64,000 nt of DNA. It comes from Evansella sp041820985 (GTDB lineage: Bacteria; Bacillota; Bacilli; Bacillales; Salisediminibacteriaceae). This document shows positions 41,360-50,175 of this stretch, piece after piece; the first letter of the stretch is position 1; every line of letters starts with the position of its first letter. The stretch is taken from contig NZ_JBGUAU010000011.1 of assembly GCF_041820985.1 (NCBI RefSeq), positions 124,001 through 188,000 of the forward strand, in the 5' to 3' direction. The notes beneath the pieces are model-generated. The model was not told where the DNA came from, made no database searches, and worked only from the letters and a program-made list of their open reading frames with translations. Both the position numbers and the translations under genes were made by a program.

Positions 41360-41470
41360 CTCTTATCCAGAGAAGAGGAGGGGGTTTACCCCAATGATGC
41401 ATCATCAAGCATTGATTCTTTTAAATACCTGTTACATCCAGCAGAGTTTGAAGTAACTGATAGATAAGGG
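41360..41470 (+). ncRNA. Divergent SAM-I (S-box) riboswitch aptamer
   Basis: The aptamer is recognisable by P1 (TCTTATC 41361-41367 with GATAAGG 41463-41469), AGAG and GAGGGG ... CCCC, and ACATCCAGCAGAG, which corresponds to AAATCCAGCAGAA in the canonical copy at 47.5 kb. The usual GGCAACC segment reads ATCAAGC and pairs with an altered GATGC, so the fold seems kept by compensating changes while some normally invariant bases differ. S-box control of cysH is known in B. subtilis. Whether this copy binds SAM with normal affinity is open. Confidence 0.75.
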
Positions 41471-41493
41471 GTTTGACATCCGTCTTAAACAAC

Positions 41494-41528
41494 TTGTCAA
41501 CTTCCTGTATGGAAGGACAATTTTTATT
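41494..41528 (+). terminator. Riboswitch expression-platform terminator
   Basis: TTGTC-aa-CTTCC-tgtat-GGAAG-g-ACAA followed by TTTTTATT, placed 25 bases after the aptamer and about 86 bases before cysP. It would stop transcription when the aptamer is bound. Confidence 0.82.
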
Positions 41529-41613
41529 ATCTTAATTCCGAGTATTTTGATAAGAATTACAAGAATAGTAGACTTACATAGTTTTAACCAACAAAGAAGG
41601 TGGGTGTATCAAC

Positions 41614-42693
41614 GTGTTAATTTACTTAGCAATCGCAATCGCTTTATTTTTCGCAATGAACATCGGAGCAAGTGGTGCGGCAGCAACTATGGGGCCAGTA
41701 TACGGAAGTGGAGCAATTAAGAATAAAAAACTAGCATTAAGTTTAGTAGGTTTAGGAGCATTTTTAGGTGCTGTCATTGGAAGTGGTGAGGTTGTTAAGA
41801 CTATTGGGGGAGGAATTATTCCTACCAGCATTTTAACAGTTGAGATAGTACTTGTAATCTTAATAGGCGCTACACTTACTTTGTTTATAGCAAATGTTAT
41901 TGGAATACCTCTTTCTACTAGTGAAGTAACCATCGGTTCGATTGTAGGAGTGGGAATTGCCTTTCAAGCGCTTTATGTCAATAACGTTATATATATCATA
42001 TCGTTTTGGCTCATCATCCCATTCGCAGCATTTCTTATAGCATTTGTTGCAGGAAAAGTAATAATCATTATGGAAAAACGATGGCCCCAACTGAAAGGGG
42101 AAGGGAAATGGAGAAAATGGCTTGTATTCCTGTTAATCCTAACTGGGTTTCTAGAGGCATTTTCAGCTGGTATGAATAATGTGGCAAACGCAATCGGTCC
42201 TCTTATTGGTGCTGGCATTATGCATGAAACTCGAGGTATTTACCTAGGTGCAATTTTTCTTGCAATAGGAGCTATCCTACTTGGAGGAAGAGTTCTTGAG
42301 ACAAATGGGAAGAAAATTACATCACTTTCCATGCTTCAAGGTACAGCAGTGTCAGGAACAGGAGCATCATTAGTGATTGCAGCTTCCATATTTGGAATAC
42401 CGGTGCCGTTAACCCAAGCAACAACGTCAGCCATTGTAGGTGTTGGTACAGCTGAAAATGGATTTCAGTTATGGCAAAAAACAGTGATTAAGAAAATTAT
42501 TAAGGTGTGGATCGTCTCGCCAGTGATGTCATTGGTAGTTTCCTATAGTTTAATTCATCTGGTTTTACATCCAAACCCATACATTATTGTGATTGTTATC
42601 AGCATTTTTGTTACTACGTTTGGATCCATTAGCCTTTATCAATCAATTAAAGAGGAAAGACGATCTGTACATGATCAAGGAGGGGGAATTTAA
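41614..42693 (+). CDS. cysP: PiT-family sulfate permease
   Basis: A 359-residue inner-membrane protein with about eleven helices in two related halves, the hallmark of PiT (inorganic phosphate transporter-like) proteins: N-I-G-A-S-G-A-A-A near residue 16 and N-N-V-A-N-A-I-G-P near 187, with the paired G-T-A-V-S-G-T-G-A-S near 245. B. subtilis CysP (YlnA, 354 residues) of this family takes up sulfate and heads the cysH operon as here. AGAAGGTGG is 10 bases before the GTG. It is 3 bases from cysH and under the upstream riboswitch. Confidence 0.9.
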   Translation: MLIYLAIAIALFFAMNIGASGAAATMGPVYGSGAIKNKKLALSLVGLGAFLGAVIGSGEVVKTIGGGIIPTSILTVEIVLVILIGATLTLFIANVIGIPLSTSEVTIGSIVGVGIAFQALYVNNVIYIISFWLIIPFAAFLIAFVAGKVIIIMEKRWPQLKGEGKWRKWLVFLLILTGFLEAFSAGMNNVANAIGPLIGAGIMHETRGIYLGAIFLAIGAILLGGRVLETNGKKITSLSMLQGTAVSGTGASLVIAASIFGIPVPLTQATTSAIVGVGTAENGFQLWQKTVIKKIIKVWIVSPVMSLVVSYSLIHLVLHPNPYIIVIVISIFVTTFGSISLYQSIKEERRSVHDQGGGI

Positions 42694-42696
42694 GTC

Positions 42697-43419
42697 ATGG
42701 GAATTGAGACACAACAATTATCCTATGAAACAACGAAAGACTTTGTCTATAGCCAAACCAATGATTTATTGGCGAAAAAGGATTCCATAGGAGTGTTGAA
42801 ATGGGCATACGCAACGTTTAAGGATGACTTAACCTATGCATGTAGCTTCGGAGCAGAAGCAATTGTTCTACTAGATTTAATTAGCAAAGTAAAGCCGAAT
42901 GCGAGGGTTGTATTTCTTGATACCCATTTACATTTTCAAGAGACCTATGAGCTAATTGGAAAAATAAAGAATAAATACCCTAAGTTAATTATTGAGTATG
43001 CCCAGACAGAGGTCACATTAGAACAACAGGCAGAGCAATATGGAAAAAAACTGTGGGAAGTAGATCCAGATCTTTGCTGCAAGATACGAAAGAACATTCC
43101 GTTAGAAAAAGCACTTCATGGAAGTAAGGCGTGGTTAACAGGTCTTAGGAGAGAACAGTCACCAACGAGAGCTAATACGCAATTTGTTAACAAAGATAAT
43201 AAATTTCAATCCATTAAAATCTGTCCTCTTATTCATTGGACGTGGGATGAAGTTTGGCAATATATTAAGCTTTTTGAACTTCCTTATAATGAGCTTCACG
43301 ATCAAGGTTACCCAAGTATCGGCTGTAGTAAATGTACGTTTCCTGTAAAAGAAGGAGAAGATTTGCGTGCAGGACGTTGGGCTGGTAAGGAAAAAACAGA
43401 ATGTGGATTACACAAATAA
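42697..43419 (+). CDS. cysH: Phosphoadenylyl-sulfate / adenylyl-sulfate reductase
   Basis: A 240-residue thioredoxin-dependent reductase that makes sulfite from APS or PAPS. The N-terminal phosphoadenosine-binding motif is S-F-G-A-E-A (50-55). Two cysteine pairs, Cys127-Cys128 and Cys210/Cys213, are the ligands of the [4Fe-4S] cluster, and catalytic Cys236 is in the C-terminal E-C-G-L-H. The cluster pairs mark the Bacillus/plant type that accepts APS, so the need for CysC is not absolute. Preceded by GGAGGGGG; second gene of the operon. Confidence 0.95.
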   Translation: MGIETQQLSYETTKDFVYSQTNDLLAKKDSIGVLKWAYATFKDDLTYACSFGAEAIVLLDLISKVKPNARVVFLDTHLHFQETYELIGKIKNKYPKLIIEYAQTEVTLEQQAEQYGKKLWEVDPDLCCKIRKNIPLEKALHGSKAWLTGLRREQSPTRANTQFVNKDNKFQSIKICPLIHWTWDEVWQYIKLFELPYNELHDQGYPSIGCSKCTFPVKEGEDLRAGRWAGKEKTECGLHK

Positions 43420-43437
43420 TAGAGAGGAAGTGCGATA

Positions 43438-44577
43438 ATGACACTTAGTACACCACATGGAGGTATATTAGTAAATCGGTTTCATGAAGATGTTGATGTG
43501 AGAGAAATTGAACATACAGTAGAGCTAGATAAAATGGCGTTGTCTGATTTAGAGTTACTTGCAAATGGAGCATATAGTCCGCTAACTGGATTTATGGGGA
43601 AGCAAGATTACGAGAGTGTAGTTACAAACATGAGATTAGCTGATGGAAATGTGTGGAGTATCCCTATTACACTACCAGTTTCTCCAATCGTTTCCTCTAC
43701 GCTAATAATCGGAGAAAAAGTGAAATTAACGTATGATGATGTGGTTTATGGTGTATTGGAATTACAAGAAATTTTTGAACCGAATAAAGATGTAGAAGCA
43801 GCAAAGGTTTATCAAACAACGGATGTAGCTCATCCAGGTGTAAAGAAATTATATGAAAGAGGTTCCGTGTATTTAGCAGGACCAATTACATTAATAAAGG
43901 TTCCACAAAAAAGTCAATTTGAATCCTTTTACTTAACACCAAATCAAACAAGAAGAGAGTTTGAAGCTCGTGGATGGAAAACAGTAGTAGGATTTCAAAC
44001 GAGAAATCCTGTTCATCGTGCTCATGAATATATTCAAAAATCAGCACTTGAAATCGTAGACGGATTATTCTTAAATCCGTTAGTTGGTGAGACAAAATCA
44101 GATGACATTCCTGCAGATGTGCGAATGGAGAGCTATCAAGTATTATTGAAAAACTATTATCCAGAGGACCGAGTTTTCCTGGCAGTGTTTCCAGCTGCAA
44201 TGAGATATGCAGGACCAAGAGAAGCTATCTTCCATGCAATGGTAAGAAAAAATTACGGTTGCACTCATTTTATCGTTGGTAGAGATCATGCAGGTGTTGG
44301 TGATTACTATGGAACCTATGATGCTCAATTAATTTTCCAAAACTTCACTTCGAAAGAGTTGGGAATCACACCGTTGTTTTTTGAACATAGCTTCTTCTGT
44401 AAAAAATGTGGTGGTATGACTTCTACGAAGACTTGTCCACATAGTAAAGAAGATCGAATCATTTTATCAGGTACAAAGGTGAGAGAAATGCTTCGAAGTG
44501 GGGAGACACCTCCTCCAGAATTTAGTAGATATGAGGTTGTCCAAGTTCTAATTCGTGGAATGAAGGTGACTGTATAA
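43438..44577 (+). CDS. sat: Sulfate adenylyltransferase (ATP sulfurylase)
   Basis: A 379-residue enzyme forming APS from ATP and sulfate. Family motifs: Q-T-R-N-P-V-H-R-A-H (about residues 185-194) with the substrate-binding Arg and His, G-R-D-H-A-G-V-G (about 281-288), and a C-terminal C-x-x-C ... C-P-H zinc-binding stretch (about 321-332) as in bacterial homomeric Sat. RBS GAGAGGAAG. Its TAA overlaps the ATG of cysC (TAATG), indicating translational coupling. Confidence 0.95.
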   Translation: MTLSTPHGGILVNRFHEDVDVREIEHTVELDKMALSDLELLANGAYSPLTGFMGKQDYESVVTNMRLADGNVWSIPITLPVSPIVSSTLIIGEKVKLTYDDVVYGVLELQEIFEPNKDVEAAKVYQTTDVAHPGVKKLYERGSVYLAGPITLIKVPQKSQFESFYLTPNQTRREFEARGWKTVVGFQTRNPVHRAHEYIQKSALEIVDGLFLNPLVGETKSDDIPADVRMESYQVLLKNYYPEDRVFLAVFPAAMRYAGPREAIFHAMVRKNYGCTHFIVGRDHAGVGDYYGTYDAQLIFQNFTSKELGITPLFFEHSFFCKKCGGMTSTKTCPHSKEDRIILSGTKVREMLRSGETPPPEFSRYEVVQVLIRGMKVTV

Positions 44578-45176
44578 TGCAAAAAGCAGCGAATATACAC
44601 TGGCATACTACAGCTATCACAAAAGAAGATCGTCAAAAACTAAATGACCATAAAAGTGTTGTAATTTGGTTCACAGGTTTATCTGGTTCAGGGAAATCAA
44701 CGTTAGCAAACGCAGTGGAAAGACGTTTATATGATCTTGGTAAAAGGAGTTATGTTTTAGATGGAGACAATATTCGTCACGGACTAAATCGTGATCTTGG
44801 ATTCAGTCCAGATGATCGCAAAGAAAATATACGACGAATCGGGGAAGTGTCGAAACTGTTTGTTGATGGAGGATCAATCGTGTTAACCGCGTTTATATCT
44901 CCTTACAAAGAAGATCGGCAAGTAGTTAGGGAGTTACTCCAACCAGACGAATTTCTTGAGGTTTTTGTAAAATGTTCAATAAATGAGTGTGAGAACAGAG
45001 ATCCAAAAGGACTATATAAAAAAGCAAGAAATGGTGAGATTAAAGAATTCACTGGCATTAGTGCACCTTATGAGGAACCTAGTAATCCTGATTTAGTTGT
45101 AGAGACTGATAAACTCACTATTGAAGAATGTGTAGAAAAAGTTATAGAAAAACTAAAAAAATATTTTATTATTTAG
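44577..45176 (+). CDS. cysC: Adenylyl-sulfate kinase
   Basis: A 199-residue P-loop kinase converting APS to PAPS. Walker A G-L-S-G-S-G-K-S-T (residues 34-42), L-D-G-D-N-I-R-H-G-L (about 61-70), F-I-S-P-Y-K-E-D-R and the lid K-G-L-Y-K-K-A-R match CysC. Length is typical. It is fused by stop-start overlap to sat. No sulfite reductase or siroheme gene follows, unlike the B. subtilis cysH operon. After it comes a 192-base gap with no clear terminator. Confidence 0.95.
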   Translation: MQKAANIHWHTTAITKEDRQKLNDHKSVVIWFTGLSGSGKSTLANAVERRLYDLGKRSYVLDGDNIRHGLNRDLGFSPDDRKENIRRIGEVSKLFVDGGSIVLTAFISPYKEDRQVVRELLQPDEFLEVFVKCSINECENRDPKGLYKKARNGEIKEFTGISAPYEEPSNPDLVVETDKLTIEECVEKVIEKLKKYFII

Positions 45177-45368
45177 TGATTTACTGATAGAATAGAGTTA
45201 AGATTATAGTATTCCGATAAGTAAGGTAAGAATAAAGTTTTCCCATCAAAAAATAAAGGGTTTCACCTAATTATGGAAGAACTTAATTTTGTAATAGGTA
45301 AAAAAACAGAAGACAACTTAGAATAAGCTTTTCATTACAATGAAGGATGCACACAAAGGGTGATCTAA

Positions 45369-46415
45369 ATGAAGTTATGGTTAAAGGAAGTAGCAAGAGG
45401 GAAAAAAGGAGCAAAAGATTTAACGTATGAACTTGCTTTGGAAGCGGCAAAAGATTTCATTAGTGGAGATGCAACGGATGCACAAATTGGTGCATTTTTA
45501 GTCGCTCAAAGACTAAAACAAGAGTCTATCGATGAAGTACTCGCTTTCGTTAAATCATACAGAGAGGTTGCTCAACTTATACCAAATAAAATTGGGGAGC
45601 AAAAGCAATTTATTGACTTAGCTGGACCATATAGTGGGCGTAATACGTTTGCTGTTACTATTCCCGCTGCACTACTTTTTGCAGAAAGAGGAATTCCAGT
45701 ATATTTACACAGCAGTGATTCCCTACCTCCGCGCTATGGTTCTTCCTTAATGAGTATCTTAGGTGAACTAGGTGTATCCACTGAGATTTCGAATGAGGAT
45801 ATAGGAAAATCAATAGAAACAATCCAAATTGGATTCGCTTGGACAGAAAAGCTCTGTCCACCACTTGCTAATCTTCGTCATATAAGAGAAGAGATTGGTG
45901 TAAGGTCTTTCTTTAATGTAATGGAAAAAGTACTGAATTTAGCAAACGCAAATCATTTAATGATAGGTGTATTTCATAAAACAGTTGTAGAGCTTCATGC
46001 TGCCCTCATCCGAAATATGGGTTATGAGAAGGGTTTTATTGTGCAAGGAGCAGAAGGGTCAGAAGATTTGCCAATTCATCGTAGAAGTTTTATTTATGAA
46101 GTCACAAAGGATAATATGGAATCTTTTCTAATTGACCCTAATGAATATGGATTAAAGCTATCCAAGGATGAAGAAAAAGAGAACCTTTCTCTTCAGAAAC
46201 AAGCAAACGTTATTCGCCGTTTATTAGAAGGAGAGGAATCAGACGATTTACAATATCATCGAAATCAACTCTTATTTAATGTAGGTGTCCGATACTTCCT
46301 TTTTGGAATTGAAAAATCAATTGATGATGGTATCAAAGTTGCGGATATGCAGTTAAAGCAACAGCGAGGAGCAATCCATCTAGAGAAATGGATAACTTTA
46401 AAAAAAGAGAATTGA
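45369..46415 (+). CDS. TrpD2/YbiB-like anthranilate phosphoribosyltransferase-family protein
   Basis: A 348-residue protein with the two-domain fold of nucleoside phosphorylase / TrpD proteins: a small helical N-terminal domain (A-T-D-A-Q-I-G-A-F-L, about 35-44) and an alpha/beta domain. The PRPP-binding glycine-rich loop of TrpD (G-T-G-G-D) reads G-P-Y-S-G here (about residues 84-88), and the H-G-N segment reads H-S-S-D-S. Anthranilate transfer is therefore unlikely; the changes recall YbiB/TrpD2, which binds nucleic acid in E. coli. It sits between cysC and cysK, far from any trp gene. GGGTGATC precedes the ATG. Function is unknown; a link to sulfur metabolism is only positional. Confidence 0.75.
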   Translation: MKLWLKEVARGKKGAKDLTYELALEAAKDFISGDATDAQIGAFLVAQRLKQESIDEVLAFVKSYREVAQLIPNKIGEQKQFIDLAGPYSGRNTFAVTIPAALLFAERGIPVYLHSSDSLPPRYGSSLMSILGELGVSTEISNEDIGKSIETIQIGFAWTEKLCPPLANLRHIREEIGVRSFFNVMEKVLNLANANHLMIGVFHKTVVELHAALIRNMGYEKGFIVQGAEGSEDLPIHRRSFIYEVTKDNMESFLIDPNEYGLKLSKDEEKENLSLQKQANVIRRLLEGEESDDLQYHRNQLLFNVGVRYFLFGIEKSIDDGIKVADMQLKQQRGAIHLEKWITLKKEN

Positions 46416-46500
46416 TGGAAAAGTAGCGTCAAGGTTTTATGTTATTGGCAGCAATGATCTAATTATATACATGAATGAATAAATTAGGAGGATGAAAAGT

Positions 46501-47451
46501 ATGAGTGAAGTTTTAAACAGACCAAAAATTGCTAAGAATTTAACAGAATTAATAGGTAGAACACCTCTTTTACGATTAAATGAAATTAGTGACGAGACAG
46601 GTGCAGAAGTTCTAGGGAAACTAGAATTCTTTAACCCGCTTGGAAGTGTAAAAGATCGTATTGGTAATGCAATGATTGCGGCAGCAGAAGCAGACGGTTT
46701 AATTAAAGAAGGTACACAAATTATAGAACCTACAAGTGGTAACACAGGGATTGCATTAGCATTCGTATGTGCAGCGAAAGGGTACGATTTAACTTTAGTA
46801 ATGCCTGAAACAATGAGTATTGAGCGACGTAAATTATTAAAAGCACTAGGAGCAAAACTAGTACTAACAGAAGGACCTAAGGGAATGAAAGGTGCCATTG
46901 CAAAAGCAACGGAATTAGTGGCTGAGACTCCAAATGCATTTATGCCACAACAATTTGCTAACCCAGCTAATCCTGAAGTACATCGTCAAACTACTGCAGA
47001 AGAAATTTGGGCTGACACGGATGGAAATGTTGATTTCTTAATTAGTGGTATCGGAACAGGTGGAACAATTACTGGTGTTACAGAAGTATTAAAAAAACGC
47101 AATCCGAACTTTAAAGCAATTGCTGTTGAACCAACGGATTCTCCAGTACTAAGTGGAGGAAATCCTGGACCACACAAAATTCAAGGTATCGGACCTGGTT
47201 TTGTTCCAGACATATTAAATACAGAAGTATATGACGAAGTAGTTCAAGTTTCAAATGAGGACTCCTTCAAAGCAGCACGTAAGATTAGTAAATCAGAAGG
47301 TGTATTAGTTGGTATATCTTCAGGTGCAGCACTACACGCTGCGAAGCTAATTGCATCTCGTCCTGAAAACAAAGGGAAAACAATCGTTACCATTCTTCCG
47401 AGTACTGGGGAAAGATATTTATCAACTCCTTTATTCCAAGAAGAAGAATAA
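46501..47451 (+). CDS. cysK: Cysteine synthase A (O-acetylserine sulfhydrylase)
   Basis: A PLP enzyme of about 316 residues making cysteine from O-acetylserine and sulfide. The PLP lysine is Lys51 in S-V-K-D-R-I; the substrate loop T-S-G-N-T-G is at about 79-84; G-I-G-T-G-G-T-I binds the PLP phosphate (about 177-184); and the C-terminal S-S-G-A-A motif is present. AGGAGG (46486-46491) is 9 bases before the ATG at 46501; the ATG at 46492 overlaps the ribosome-binding site and is rejected. The gap upstream is 85 bases without a clear terminator. Confidence 0.95.
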   Translation: MSEVLNRPKIAKNLTELIGRTPLLRLNEISDETGAEVLGKLEFFNPLGSVKDRIGNAMIAAAEADGLIKEGTQIIEPTSGNTGIALAFVCAAKGYDLTLVMPETMSIERRKLLKALGAKLVLTEGPKGMKGAIAKATELVAETPNAFMPQQFANPANPEVHRQTTAEEIWADTDGNVDFLISGIGTGGTITGVTEVLKKRNPNFKAIAVEPTDSPVLSGGNPGPHKIQGIGPGFVPDILNTEVYDEVVQVSNEDSFKAARKISKSEGVLVGISSGAALHAAKLIASRPENKGKTIVTILPSTGERYLSTPLFQEEE

Positions 47452-47501
47452 ACATAAAATATCAGAATGATCTAAGTTATATAAAAAATACCAAGTTTTT
47501 A

Positions 47502-47530
47502 TTGACGTACTGTTGAATAACCACTATAAT
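47502..47530 (+). promoter_or_regulatory. Sigma-A promoter of the methionine operon
   Basis: TTGACG (47502-47507), 17 bases, TATAAT (47525-47530). Transcription would begin near 47537, a few bases before the riboswitch. Confidence 0.85.
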
Positions 47531-47550
47531 CATGTTAATTAAATGTATAG

Positions 47551-47725
47551 GACTCTTATCAAGAGAGGTTGAGGGATCTGGCCCTACGACACCTCGGCAA
47601 CCATTGGATTTCGATTCAACAGGTGCCAAATCCAGCAGAATCTTTATTCTGAAAGATGAGAGGTCCCGGCAGGTATTTTAAATAGTAACCTATCGACGAC
47701 CTCTTACTAAGGGGTCGTTTTTTGT
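47551..47725 (+). ncRNA. Canonical SAM-I (S-box) riboswitch with terminator
   Basis: The aptamer shows the consensus S-box elements: CTCTTATCAAGAGAGG, GAGGGATCTGGCCC, ACACCTCGGCAACC, AGGTGCCAAATCCAGCAGAA and GATGAGAGG. The expression platform is ACGACC-tcttactaag-GGGTCGTTTTTT (47696-47722). SAM binding should favour the terminator and switch off metI-metC-yitJ-metH. Confidence 0.97.
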
Positions 47726-47757
47726 ATTTTTATACAACACAATCACACTTTTTTTAT

Positions 47758-47812
47758 CGACCAGAAACATTTGCTGGTCGCTCGTGACCAAGGCACTTAC
47801 GCTTTTCTTAAA
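47758..47812. repeat. R2-like repeat fragment
   Basis: CGACCAG-aaacattt-GCTGGTCG hairpin followed by CTCGTGACCAAGGCACTTACGCTTTTCTT, similar to the right end of the R2 family (GGCGCCTTGCGCTTTTC). It lies in the metI leader after the riboswitch terminator. Confidence 0.45.
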
Positions 47813-47848
47813 ACTTCAGAGAAACTTAGGGCATAGGAGGAAGAGAAA

Positions 47849-48985
47849 ATGAATAACGAAAAGAGAACTTATTCGAAAGAAACCCAGCTTGTACAAATTG
47901 GAAATAGAAGCGAAACAGCTACAGGTACAGTAAATCCCCCTGTTTATTTTTCAACGGCATATCGTCATGAAGGTATCGGCCAATCTACTGGATATGATTA
48001 TACACGTACAGGGAATCCGACGAGGCAAATATTAGAACAAGCGATTGCTGATTTAGAAAAGGGTGATCGTGGTTTTGCCTGTAGTTCAGGGATGGCAGCC
48101 ATACATACCGTGTTTGGTTTATTCAAACAAGATGATGAAATAATCGTTTCACAAGACTTATACGGAGGAACGTATCGATTATTTGAACAAATTTTATGTC
48201 ATTATGGTATCAAATTTCATTACGCAGACATTCGATCCCCTGAGGAATATGAAAAACTAGTGAATGAAAATACGAAAGCTTTGTTTATTGAAACTCCAAC
48301 AAATCCACTTATGCAAGAAGCGAATATTGCAGCGTTTAGCAAAATAGCGAAGGAACATAACTTACTTCTGATTGTTGACAATACTTTCTATACACCGCTT
48401 ATTCAACAGCCAATTGATTTAGGAGCACATATTGTTATTCACAGTGCAACGAAATATTTAGGTGGTCATAACGATGTTCTTGCTGGATTAATTGTTTCCA
48501 AAGGAAAACAATTATCAGAGAAACTGGCGATGCTTCATAATGGAATTGGTGCAACGCTAGGTCCATTAGACTCCTGGTTGCTAATCAGAGGGATGAAAAC
48601 ACTATCGCTGCGGATGAAAAAGCACGAAGAAAATGCTGCTCAAATAAAGACATTTCTAGAAAAACACGAAGATGTTTCAGAAGTTTTATATCCTGGAAGA
48701 GGTGGGATGATCTCTTTCCGTGTAAACGATGAAAATATAGTAAACTCTTTTTTACAGCAATTGAAACTAGTTACATTTGCTGAAAGTTTAGGAGGAGTAG
48801 AAAGCTTCATCACTTATCCTGCTACCCAAACACATGCGGATATCCCTGAAGAAGTTCGTATTGCGAATGGTGTATGTAACAGATTATTGAGATTTTCAGT
48901 GGGAATAGAGGAGATTTCAGATATACAAGGAGATCTAGATCAAGCATTCAAAAATGCCTGTAAGGAGGTAGTCATTAATGAGTAA
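47849..48985 (+). CDS. metI: Cystathionine gamma-synthase / O-acetylhomoserine thiolyase
   Basis: A 378-residue PLP enzyme of the Cys/Met metabolism family. Y-T-R-T-G-N-P-T-R (about 51-59), S-S-G-M-A-A-I, D-N-T-F and the PLP-lysine motif H-S-A-T-K-Y-L-G-G-H are all present. As first gene of the S-box operon and paired with a second family member, it corresponds to B. subtilis MetI, which joins O-acetylhomoserine with cysteine (or sulfide). RBS ATAGGAGGAAGAG. It overlaps metC by 8 bases, so the pair is translationally coupled. Confidence 0.92.
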   Translation: MNNEKRTYSKETQLVQIGNRSETATGTVNPPVYFSTAYRHEGIGQSTGYDYTRTGNPTRQILEQAIADLEKGDRGFACSSGMAAIHTVFGLFKQDDEIIVSQDLYGGTYRLFEQILCHYGIKFHYADIRSPEEYEKLVNENTKALFIETPTNPLMQEANIAAFSKIAKEHNLLLIVDNTFYTPLIQQPIDLGAHIVIHSATKYLGGHNDVLAGLIVSKGKQLSEKLAMLHNGIGATLGPLDSWLLIRGMKTLSLRMKKHEENAAQIKTFLEKHEDVSEVLYPGRGGMISFRVNDENIVNSFLQQLKLVTFAESLGGVESFITYPATQTHADIPEEVRIANGVCNRLLRFSVGIEEISDIQGDLDQAFKNACKEVVINE

Positions 48986-50156
48986 CGATACATTTACATT
49001 TAGTACGCGATTAATTCATAATGAGAATTCAGTAGATAGAGAGACAGGTGCGGTGAGTGTTCCCATTAATCATACGTCCACTTTCCACCAATTTGATTTC
49101 GATTCTTTTGGTAAATATGATTATGCAAGATCTGGGAACCCTACGCGAGATGCATTGGAAGAAACTATTGCTCATTTAGAAGGAGGAGTAAGAGGTTTTG
49201 CCTTTGCCTCTGGAATGGCGGCAATTTCTACAGCTTTTTTACTTCTATCAAAAGAAGATCATGTAGTTATTTGTGAGGATGTATATGGAGGAACCTTTCG
49301 CCTAGTCACACAAGTGCTACATCGCTTTGGAATTGATCATAGTTTTGTAGATACGACGGACTTACAGAAATTAAAAGAGAGTATTCAGCCAAATACAAAA
49401 ATGATCTATGTGGAAACACCATCGAACCCACTTCTAAAGGTCACCGATTTAAAAGAGGTATGTAGAATTGCAAAAGAAAATAACTGTCTAACATTTGTAG
49501 ATAATACATTTTTAACTCCATCGCTACAAAGACCGTTAGAACTAGGTGCTGATATTGTTCTCCATAGTGCAACGAAGTTTTTATCAGGACATAGTGATGT
49601 TGTTGCCGGATTAGCAGTAGTCAAAGATAAAGAGCTCGGAGAAAAACTCTATTTTCTACAAAATACATTTGGATCTGTTCTAGGAGTTCAGGATTGTTGG
49701 CTAGTGATGAGAGGGCTAAAAACCTTAGATGTTCGACTCAAGCAATCACAAGCATCCGCACAACGTATTTCTGAATATTTAACAACGATTCATGAAGTGA
49801 AGCATGTGTACTATCCAGGTCTTTCTGATCATGAGGGAGCCAGCATTCATGAACAACAATCGGAAGGACCAGGTGCGGTATTGTCCTTTCGTTTAGAAGA
49901 TGCTGATACAGTGAAACAGTTTGTAAGCAATTTACAAATCCCTGTTTTTGCTGTAAGTTTAGGGGCAGTGGAATCAATTCTCTCTTATCCTGCAAAAATG
50001 TCTCATGCAGCAATGCCGCAAGAGGAACGGGAAGCAAGAGGAATACATGATGGATTACTTAGACTATCAGTAGGTCTTGAAAATGTAGACGACTTAATAA
50101 AAGACTTTGAGACTGCGTTCGAAGCAATTCGAAAAAACAAAGTGGAAATAAATTAG
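48978..50156 (+). CDS. metC: Cystathionine beta-lyase
   Basis: A 392-residue PLP enzyme of the same family, splitting cystathionine into homocysteine, pyruvate and ammonia. D-Y-A-R-S-G-N-P-T-R, A-S-G-M-A-A-I, V-D-N-T-F and the PLP-lysine motif H-S-A-T-K-F-L-S-G-H (about 195-204) are seen. AAGGAGGTAG lies inside the end of metI. The family cannot separate MetC from related lyases by sequence alone; the call follows the metI-metC pairing known in Bacillus. Confidence 0.9.
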   Translation: MSNDTFTFSTRLIHNENSVDRETGAVSVPINHTSTFHQFDFDSFGKYDYARSGNPTRDALEETIAHLEGGVRGFAFASGMAAISTAFLLLSKEDHVVICEDVYGGTFRLVTQVLHRFGIDHSFVDTTDLQKLKESIQPNTKMIYVETPSNPLLKVTDLKEVCRIAKENNCLTFVDNTFLTPSLQRPLELGADIVLHSATKFLSGHSDVVAGLAVVKDKELGEKLYFLQNTFGSVLGVQDCWLVMRGLKTLDVRLKQSQASAQRISEYLTTIHEVKHVYYPGLSDHEGASIHEQQSEGPGAVLSFRLEDADTVKQFVSNLQIPVFAVSLGAVESILSYPAKMSHAAMPQEEREARGIHDGLLRLSVGLENVDDLIKDFETAFEAIRKNKVEIN

Positions 50157-50175
50157 AGTAGAGGAGCCAACCACA

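Noticed and set aside
46437..46898. 153-codon minus-strand frame opposite cysK
   Set aside because: It is a shadow of the strongly conserved cysK coding strand.
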